Assembly: GCA_964035015.1 (NCBI GenBank) | Contig: CAXIUP010000185.1 | Coordinates: 127,501-191,500 of the forward strand | Direction of reading: 5' to 3' | DNA: 64,000 nucleotides | Origin: Corallium rubrum | Lineage: Eukaryota > Cnidaria > Anthozoa > Scleralcyonacea > Coralliidae | Part shown: positions 55,910 through 64,000 of the stretch, piece after piece | Layout: the number at the start of each line of letters is the position of its first letter | Numbering within the stretch: position 1 is the first letter of the stretch | Notes under the pieces: generated by a model | What the model was told of the DNA's origin: nothing | The model's input: the letters and a program-made list of their open reading frames with translations, nothing else | Databases searched by the model: none | Position numbers and translations under genes: made by a program

Positions 55910-58900
55910 ATGGCCGACAACCGCTCAAAATCGCGAGAAGCAGCAACTTTATTACGCCGTGCGGCAAGTATTTTGACGCGAGATTTATCAAGTAACGCTA
56001 CCGAAAGTGAAGGATGTTCATCGCAGAGTGTTACCGAAAGTGAGGGATGTTTGTTGGAGAGTGTAAGGCCAAATCCAAATCAACACACAATTCAACCTCC
56101 TACACGTCAACAAGCCACAACCTCTAGTCAGGTTTCGCACGAAGAATTTTGGTGTCTCTTCGCCACGAATAATACAAGCTAACAACAGCAGCCTGGTTCA
56201 TCAACCTCCGGCGAAGCACGGTCGAAGTACTTCTTGGGGACAGACCCGTTATTTCAAGCCACAAGATACGTGGACACACGATTTTTTTTGCTTGGCAAAT
56301 CCACTCCAGACATGTGCACCCACCAGGGTGGAAAAGTTAAGGTTGCAAAAGGCTGGTCTCGGGCGAAAGCGTATTTCTTTTCACAAGAACGACGACGCTT
56401 CACAACTCAAAATCAAACTGGAAAAGGCATATCCTAAACTTGCATCAGGAGGAGGGTTTGAATTGTTAAGGAGCAGTGCCTCTCCCCAAGATTTGGATAT
56501 CATTCATCCTCCAAAACGTGAGTATTCTGTCCCATTTTTACGCGATTGTTCTGGGTTGGGCCAAGCAATTGCGTACCTGAGACCAATTCAGCAAGTTTTA
56601 GATACCACTTCTTTGCAATCAGAAGATTCTGAAGAAACCCGGATAATGGAGGTATATTAAAACATATGTCAATTATAAAGCATTTATATTATTATAGTAA
56701 GCCAGCAATGCAGTTGTCAAATGTAACCACCCCCGCCGACGTCGAAAGGTGGGGACATAGATTTTAAGACCTCCAATACTTCATTGTGGCCCGACCCCCG
56801 AGGTAGACTAATCTTGTCTAATCCCCCAACCATGGGGGCAAGATTTAAAAACATTTCAAACATTGTATTGAACAGATTTGTTTTTAAAACCTATAACTTT
56901 TATTTTTAATATCAGTCAAACTCAACGCTCATCGCATATAAACAAAATGAAAAGGAAAGAAAACAGTAACATTTGAGAAAAGTACAACTTACCTTGCTTC
57001 ATTATATAAGAAATTAAAATATGTTTGAGCTTTTAAAAATAGAATGTAGAAACATGTGCATTTAATATATCAGGTTCAGGCAAACCATACAACAGGCAAA
57101 CCATAGCCCGCAAGTGGGGTGTCTATCCCCATATATTCCCCCACGTTATAGTCCGAAATAAAATGGTCTGGACTCTAACGGGAAAATACCCCATCTTGTC
57201 AGGCTTAAGAAACAGCCAAATTTATAGAAGAAAAATGTCGCACAGGTGGGGGGTGGGGGCGGGTACAATTTACAAGTGCATAAGTCGATACCATTGACAT
57301 ATATAAGAGCTGTGCTGCTAGCTCACATACTTCTTACCTGATGCTATGTGTAGCCAATCGAAGGTCACATCAGCTAAGAAATACAAGATTGTTCGCTATT
57401 AGTAGTTAATAGTGATTGATAAAAACAGTGTTGTTGGCATAACATCAGTGCTCTAAATACTGCTTACATGTACTTGTTGACTGCATGGCCAAACACACTC
57501 ATATTTCCACCATCATGCGACCATACTTCTTGAGACCAAGCTAGCAGGCCCACAAATACCTGTACATCTCCTGACGTTGACCCTAACCCTAACCTAACCA
57601 TACTGTACACTTGTAAGAGAAACATAACGATTATAAACAATGTGTAATCGGGGAAATAATCGGCCATAAGAAGTTTAATGTTAACTTCCATATGCCAATG
57701 TTAAATTAATTCACAATTCCGATGTTATTTTTAATATCTGAAGTTATTTGCTACTTTATAATTGCTAATACTGTTGGACAATTGTTTAAGCCAGGTATTT
57801 TGGAGTTTTCTTTTTATAAGGTTTTATCAATCCTGCACATACTAATAAAAATTATAGGATGATGGTGAAGAATCTACTGGACCAACAGTAAAGTGTATAA
57901 GCTGCGAAAAAGAAATACCCATGGGTACCCTTAAGACACATATAACTGAATGCACTCAAAATGTCTCTTCAGAACAAGTAAGTGAACAATACTTATAGTA
58001 ATAAAATAAAATCCTAATGATTCAGTGTGCATTGGAATACATTGCATCTTAACAGCTTGCATGATCTTAACAGGTTGCTTTGAGACATTTAACCGGCAAC
58101 ATCACAGCCTAAGGCACAGTGTCACTTGCTAAGCGATGTGATTTGGTCAGTATCAAACTTGAAAAAATGACCTTTTTCAAGATTTTTGCATGCAAAACGA
58201 CTGGCAATTAATATTATATAGCTCATAAGCTCATTATGTAGGTGACATGCACTGTGCCTTTAAAGATAATCTGTGCAATGTGCCACAATGTAACTGGGTT
58301 TATTATATGCATGACAAAATGACTGCATTCTGATTGGTTGAGAGGAGTACAATTATTTTATTAATTGTACTGAGTACAATTATTTTATTAATTGTACTGC
58401 TCCCCAGGCCCTTGGAACGATGTTGACAATAAAATTCAAAATGGCGGCCAATTCTGCAATGGGAAGTTTTCACATTTCCAACGACTTGTGGTACTAGAAA
58501 TTCCATGTAAATATTTTGAAATGAGTACGGAGAACACCCAGAGTGAAAATATTTCTTGTCAAGTTATGAAACAAGATGTTTTTGAAGGCGTGAAAGCGTG
58601 ACGGTGAGTACGAAGCGTACGTGTCGTAATTTTGTCATGCATGTAATAAATGAGTAGTCATGATTTTGCTCGTACAATTGAGGAATTACACTACTCGTGA
58701 TATTTGAAAATTATGCCAAATTGCACTTGCCTAACGGCTCGTGCAATTTCGGCAAAATTTTCAAATATCACTTGTAGTGTAAATCCTTAATTGTACTCGC
58801 TATCATATGATTACCTATACTAATTTCTATATGAGAAGTAAGATGATGACAATATCATTCAGATCCTTGAAAAATTACTTATTGCAAGATTCAGTGTGTT

Positions 58901-61900
58901 AATTAATGCTGTCAACTGGGTTGACTGACATTGAGTCTTCTTTTTATTGTTATTTGTAACTTTGGGAGTCGTGGATACTATTTCATGGGTCAGGAAGTAA
59001 TACTTACTATGCTACCCAGAAGTGAAGTACTGGATTCTATGGTAGGAAAATAAAACCTTGAATCCAGGTATCCCACTAGGATATTGAATCTCATTATCTT
59101 CTAGGCCTGTTGTTCCAAACAGCTGGTTTCTTTATCTAATTTGTGTGAGTTCTTCCCCGACATTCCGAGTGAAGAAGTTGAGAAGACTGTGCAAAAATGT
59201 GGTGGAGATGTTGATGCAGCTGCATCTTCTTTATTAGATTGTAAGATTCGTGTTACTGATAAATGTTATATTTCAAACTTTATTCAATTTAAATCAATAG
59301 TATTTCAATTTAATAAAATTAAATATACTATGTGTATAAAAATGTAATTTAATATATTACATGTAACTCTGAGGGTCATTCCAGAAAAGATCCACACCCC
59401 ACAGAGGAAATTTCTGCCGCAGATAATAATAAGTGTAATAAGGATACCCGAACATGGGGGTAGGGAGATTAACTTCCAATTCGTCTGGGGGGGTGGATGT
59501 TTTCTGGAATGACCCATTACTCCATTAATAATAATTAAAATTTTATGACATTTTATTTAGATCAAGCAAATGTGCCCAACATTGAGACCGAGATGCCAAA
59601 CTACATGTATGTGTCAAGTTGTGACAGTAGTTCAGACTCTTAAATGTGGAATGCCCCATTGTCCAGTGTCCCCAAAATATTCCTCAAGGTTAGAAAGTGT
59701 TTGAATTAAATTAACCATGTCTGATTTGCCATTTGATATTTGCTCATTGTTTTGGCACAAATACTTGCCAAAATTGTACAAACGTTTTTTAGTACACTCA
59801 ACAAATCGGGGTAAATGAAATTTTGGCTTGTGTTTTCTATTAATTTATTTTTGTCATAAACAGATGTGTAAAAAGCATAATACAGAATGGCTGAGATTCT
59901 TTCAAAATTTTTACGAAACTCGCAATGAAATGGCTGCCATTTTAGACATTTATATCCTTAACAAAAAAATTCTATAGGCCTGCTTATAGGCAAACCTATA
60001 GGATCCTATAGAAACCTGTAGGCTTGTATAGGCATTTGGAACATTTTCTATAGGCAAGCTATATAGGATTCTATTAGCCTATAGAAGCCCATAGAGGCCT
60101 GTATGTGCCTATAGGCCTCTATAGGCAATTGGAACATGGCCTATAGAATTTTTTCGTTTTAAGATTCCTGATTTTTTCACTGTACGATTTTACTATAACA
60201 CAGGGCAATTTTAATTTACTGACCAGTGTCTTAAATTAACCAAGTTTCGTTCTGTTTTTCATTTTTTCATGTTTATACAAAATGCAGAACATTATTGAAC
60301 AATATCGAAGGACAGTCTTGACTGAGAGTGCCACTTTTCGAGTATATATCAACCGAATGACGAGTGATTTTGCCAACAATGTCTTGGAAGTCTACAAGAA
60401 ACCAATTTCAAAGTTGTGTTCTCCATTCAGTGTGAAATTTGAGAATGAAACTTCAGTTGGTAGTGGACCTATCCGTGAATTCTTCAGTCTTTTGATGAGT
60501 ATGATAGTAAATGGTTTTCCCACTGGAGGGTGAAGACAAACCTCTAACACTTGTGTTTAAGGGTGAAGCTGATCACAAAGTCCCAGTCGCAAATTCGTTA
60601 CTGAGACGCACTGGCTTCTATAAGTTGATTGGAAGAATGATTGCCCATTCCTTTTTACACGGTGGGCCACTTATATTTGGAATATCACAGGCAATTGTTG
60701 ATTATATATTGGCAGAAGATAATGAAGAAATCTCATCCTTAGAAGCTGTTGATATATCTGACATTGATTTAAGAGATACCTTGATTGAGGTAAACTATGC
60801 CAATGTATTCTTTAATTAAATAGACCGCAGTGTGTCTCAATGCATCCTTCCTTTTACTTTTACTCCATCTATAGGCCTGTTCAAATTTGATCGGGATGTT
60901 TGTCCAACATCATCCAACATTGTTGGCCTTGTTTTAACACTACTTTGAGTAATATTGGTTGATGTTCAGTTGGAAAGATGTTGGTTCGGGTTTGACTTTG
61001 TTTAAAATTTTCATCCAACATTGTGGAAAATGACGTCCAACATGTGTTAGACTCGATGATTTGAATGGGGCTTAATGGCAGACAATTTTACTTGCCAAGG
61101 GACGTGTTTGGCTATAATGGGTTCACCAGACTATTGTAGACGACAAATCGCAATGGATCATTCCAGAAAACATCCATACCTCCCCCATAGAGGAAATTGG
61201 AAATTAACCTTCTTACCCCTTCAGATATCCTGGAACACTTACTATTATCAGAAAAAATATTTTTCTCCCCTCCCTCTCCGAATGGGAGAAATTTCCTCTG
61301 GGAGAAGTGTGGATCTTTTCTGGAATGACCCAGTGGGTACAGTAATGTACCATAACTACAGAGATTTACTAATCAATGGGGGAATGCTCACATGCAAGGG
61401 TTAATATGCCATGTGTCTACTATGTATAACTTTAGTGTTGAAACAATGTGTACCTAATTACCAAATCTGGCGAAACTTAAATAAATAAATAGATAAATAA
61501 ATTGTTATTTTAGGTAGTGAAGTTCTTTCGCAGCTATTTTGCAATGTGATTTGACCTATAGTGTGCATACATAGTTTGCAGCCTTTAATTAATTTTATAA
61601 TTCCCATTTAGCTTGGAAGTCTGAACAAGAATGAGAATCCTTCAGATGATCTCAAGGACTTCTTGATGCCATACCGAGATGAAGCATCTATACTTGAAAC
61701 ATCACTTTCTGGCACCAAGAGGCACATAGTTGCACAGCAAATCATGTTGCACAGCGTTATAACCCGCCGGCAAGCTGAGCTAAAAGATTTTATGGAAGGG
61801 ATGAATGAATTTGGTCTCCTTACCTTATTAAAGAAAAACAAGGAAATTGTTCAACCATTGCTATTTCCAAGAACAGCTGCGTCTGTTATTGACAAAGAGG

Positions 61901-62371
61901 AAGTCAAAGCTCTCATTCGGCTTGAAGATGAAGACACTATTTCTGTCCAGCTGGTTCAATTGTTAAAGCAGTATATTGATCTTGTTGGAAGTGAAAGAAA
62001 TGGTAAATTATTGTAGAATTAAAAAAACACATAATATTATTCCACAAATAGAGATGCACAGGATCAGATGTTCATGGTTTAACATTTTTAGCTAGAATTT
62101 AAGTAATTAAATAAATACATGTATGTATATATTTCTTATAGGTCCAAGTGTGAAAGATCTGCTTTTCTCCTGGACTGGTTGATCTTTACTTCCTAGGTCT
62201 GGAGAGATACTTAATATTAAAGTGGATTTCAGCAAGTCCAAAGAGTTGCTGCCAGAGAGTAGAACTTGCTTCCACCAATTAATCATGCCCTCATATGCAA
62301 GCTTTGATGTACTCAAAGTGAAGATGGACAACGCACTATTATTTGGTGCAAAAGGATTCACACACATTTGA
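55910..62371 (+). CDS. HECT-type E3 ubiquitin ligase with C2HC finger and CUE domain (gene B)
   Basis: Paralog of gene A. Exons: 55910-56651, 57858-57977, 59105-59240, about 59561-59610, 60288-60789, 61612-62002, 62142-62371. Exon 1 has the shared N-terminal block (RYFKPQDTWTHDF to QAIAYLRP), exon 2 a finger (CISCEKEIPMGTLKTHITEC) and exon 3 a CUE-like segment (LCEFFPDIPSEEVEKTVQKC). Exons 5-7 form the HECT domain (GPIREFFSL; catalytic Cys in SRTCFHQLIMP) and end GAKGFTHI. Three flaws are visible: a +1 frame change in exon 1 between about 56067 and 56182, a frame change at about 60520-60535, and an in-frame TGA at 62180-62182 where gene A has a Cys codon. So it is either a recent pseudogene or affected by error. 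Intronic MITEs at 56723, 58299, 58672, 59373, 59963 and 61155 are annotated separately. Confidence 0.78.
56723..57266. repeat. MITE with GTAACCACCCCCGCC ends
   Basis: The left end GTAACCACCCCCGCC is matched by GGTGGGGGCGGGTAC at the right. Non-coding, in intron 1 of gene B. Confidence 0.65.
58299..58650. repeat. MITE with TTTATTAyATGCATGAC ends
   Basis: Inverted ends of about 25 bp enclose an internal tandem pair of the 27-bp word starting GTACAATTATTTTATTAA. It lies in intron 2 of gene B. Confidence 0.75.
58672..58796. repeat. Short palindromic MITE
   Basis: GTACAATTGAGGAATTACAC ... and its inverse ...GTGTAAATCCTTAATTGTAC, with GATATTTGAAAATT/AATTTTCAAATATC inside, form one large hairpin. 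It lies in intron 2 of gene B. Confidence 0.8.
59373..59515. repeat. MITE, GGGTCATTCC family
   Basis: Starts GGGTCATTCCAGAAAAGATC and ends TTTTCTGGAATGACCC. It is 143 bp long and lies in intron 3 of gene B. Confidence 0.85.
59963..60155. repeat. MITE packed with CCTATAGG-type words
   Basis: The ends AAAAAAATTCTATAGGCC and GGCCTATAGAATTTTTTC are inverted. The body repeats CTATAGG/CCTATAG about a dozen times in both directions. It lies in an intron of gene B. Confidence 0.8.
61155..61331. repeat. MITE, GGGTCATTCC family, second intronic copy
   Basis: Starts GGATCATTCCAGAAAACATC and ends GATCTTTTCTGGAATGACCC. It lies in intron 5 of gene B. Confidence 0.82.
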
Positions 62372-63125
62372 AGCCATTATGTATGTAGTTATAATGACAC
62401 ATTTGAAGCCCTTGTGTAGGTAGTTACAGTGTAGTTAAAACAAATTCATACTCTATATAGAACTTTAAATTAGAGTGGGTGTTAAAAGGGGCCATTCATG
62501 TCTTATCAATTGAGCTATGAACATCACAAGGTTGACATGTTACAGTTGAGATATCGATCTGTTGGGCCCTAAATGGTTTTGGTGTTAAGCACTTCACTTC
62601 CAGATATACCACTGATAAACAATACACCTTTCGTGTATATTCTATATTGCAGTAAAAAACAAGTCAATTATGTGATATTTTGGGTACAGTACTCTTCTAG
62701 AACAAAGTTGTATAGGCTTAAAAACATTTTGGCCTAATATGCACATTTAAATTTGGCTACCATCCAGACTATGACTATGGTATGCTTCGGCAAGTAATAT
62801 TTTATTACATGGCCACGGGTATTAATCTAATGTTATGTTGTTTGTTTTGTTCATATAGAAGAGACTATTATACACGCACCATCCATGAACTAAACTTATT
62901 ATTGTATAAAATATAGTTTGAGTAAAGGTTTTCCTAATTTCCTGGCGTTTTTTTCAAGTGCCTATTTTCAGAATTTGGATATAGCTAATTGTTATTGAAA
63001 TATCTGTTATTTAGTTGAAAAAAATCACGTCATTTAAGACACAATTTCAACAGAATTACGTAATTTAGGTAAACATTTGCCAAACTTTGACCAGAGATAT
63101 CTCTAGAACTAAAAGAGCAATTCAA
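62372..63125. other. 3' flank of gene B, no gene seen
   Basis: AT-rich DNA with a small direct repeat right after the stop (GACACATTTGAAGCC-like) and no supported frame. It probably holds the 3' UTR of gene B. Confidence 0.5.
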
Positions 63126-63240
63126 TTAACCCATTAGCTGGCAATGCGCCCAGATGCACGCCCTGCTTTAGTATTTTATTCTGTCTAACACCAGACAAAT
63201 TTACTTGTCAGTGGAAGAGTACTGCCATTTAATGGATTAA
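63126..63240. repeat. TTAA MITE, 115 bp
   Basis: TTAACCCATTAGCTGGCA at the left pairs with TGCCATTTAATGGATTAA at the right. Its body (CTGTCTAACACCAGA) recurs in the next MITE and, more weakly, near 15225-15290. Confidence 0.8.
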
Positions 63241-63265
63241 CAAAACTATTTGCCAGTGTCTCTTG

Positions 63266-63402
63266 TTAGCCCATTAGCTGGCAATGCACTCATATGCACC
63301 TTACTTAGTGTTTTACTCTGTCTAACACCAGAGTATTTTTCTCTGTCTAACGCCAGACGATTTTACTTGTCAGTGGTAGAGTAATGCCAGTTAATGGGTT
63401 AA
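63266..63402. repeat. TTAA MITE, second copy
   Basis: TTAGCCCATTAGCTGGCA and TGCCAGTTAATGGGTTAA are inverted ends. It has an extra internal CTGTCTAACrCCAGA unit compared with the copy at 63126. Confidence 0.8.
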
Positions 63403-63684
63403 TTTGGTTAAAGATTATCTTAGTCTAATTGAACAGGTTCTTAAAGGGACACTCCACTCAAAATACAATGGGGGTTTAAATAAAAGATCGTACTGACTTT
63501 AGGTTACTCACGAAGTTTGAAAGGTTAATTATTTTTAGTTAAGGAGAAATCGCTCGTCGAATTCGGTAAAATCGTCAAATTTTCGACGCCATGTTGTCTT
63601 TCTCAAGCAGACGCGTATGGGTCAGCGGATTCTCAAATATGACGTCACTGAGTGCTTCTTCTCGAAAGGCAAACACTGTTCACT

Positions 63685-63959
63685 ATGAGTGTTGTTACTA
63701 ATCGGTTATCTGGAGACGATTCATCGAGTTCAAGTGAGTGTAGTTCCCCAAGTGAAGATCTAGAACGAATTTCTCGGGAATTATGCGCAAGCCCATGAAA
63801 TTCAGGGATATCAATTCCAGCCGAGATGCGATTCATACGCCAGTGAATCTAGCGAGTCTGATGGCGATGAAGATGACAGTCCCATGACTGTCATCATGGC
63901 AATGGACAGAGCAGTGATACAGAACAAAGTGCATCTGTCCGACTGAGTAACTTGGACTG
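63685..63959 (+). CDS. First exon of a P2X7-C-like (P2RX7_C) domain protein, partial
   Basis: An ATG at 63685 opens a Ser/Asp/Glu-rich stretch (DDSSSSSECSSPSEDLERIS). Continuing in shifted frames are HEIQGYQFQP, SESSESDGDEDDSP and, before a GTAAGT donor at 63960, SVRLSNLDW. This order (acidic start, a GYQF-P motif, then LSNLDW leading into a Cys-rich domain) is typical of the many cnidarian and fish proteins with the P2X7 intracellular C-terminal domain. Two frame changes are needed within 275 bp, so it is decayed or misread. The Cys-rich exon lies beyond the window. Upstream, TTAAAGGGACACTCC at 63441 may be the end of a transposon containing it. Confidence 0.5.
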
Positions 63960-64000
63960 GTAAGTTTTGGTTGTCTGCCGATTATTACCTTACTTGTAAC

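Noticed and set aside
62180-62182. TGA in gene B read as selenocysteine
   Set aside because: HECT ligases are not known selenoproteins, I see no SECIS-like element downstream, and gene B has other frame flaws.

Overview
The window is AT-rich animal DNA with spliced genes whose introns are crowded with transposable elements. The gene content (HECT/CUE ubiquitin-ligase paralogs, a P2X7-C-like exon, GIY-YIG Penelope-like elements, TTAA-flanked MITEs, Ty3/Gypsy and BEL/Pao copies, a Polinton-like fossil) suggests a cnidarian, perhaps a coral or anemone. That assignment rests on recognition of families, not on a marker gene. I saw no rRNA, tRNA or CRISPR.

Layout. 1-4.1 kb: a minus-strand Ty3/Gypsy element running off the left edge. 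4.4-16.5 kb: HECT-type E3 ligase gene A (plus strand), whose 7.9 kb first intron holds a 5.64 kb DNA transposon (copy 1). 17.1-26.1 kb: orphan terminal exons, a decayed ankyrin-type gene and several MITEs. 26.4-32.1 kb: a BEL/Pao element with a foldback element nested in it. 33.0-39.7 kb: a seven-exon minus-strand coiled-coil host gene with a 1.8 kb near-perfect palindrome in one intron and a hAT element inside a coding exon. 40.0-47.8 kb: a nest of a Penelope-like element interrupted by a second DNA transposon (copy 2), which itself carries another Penelope-like copy and a hAT MITE. 47.8-52.2 kb: fossil of a Polinton-like element. 53.6-55.5 kb: a RecQ-like helicase gene, head to head with HECT gene B (55.9-62.4 kb). 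63.4-64 kb: the start of a P2X7-C-like gene.

The most notable system is the pair of DNA transposons, copy 1 (5963-11602) and copy 2 (41156-47771). Both begin TATGGTGGCC, have terminal inverted repeats of about 300-330 bp and 6-bp target duplications (GACATC and CTTAAC), and encode two convergent genes starting just inside the repeats: a four-exon integrase-core DDE transposase and an intronless alpha-kinase with a conserved N-terminal domain I do not recognise. The repeats of the two copies differ strongly in sequence, yet both keep the same transposase plus alpha-kinase pair, which suggests the kinase is a stable part of the element. The transposase architecture, TAT termini and 6-bp duplications fit the IS3EU superfamily as I recall it; I do not know of an alpha-kinase described as its cargo.

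Several host genes and DNA-transposon genes are broken by single frame changes, some in homopolymers, so sequence error should be weighed against real decay.
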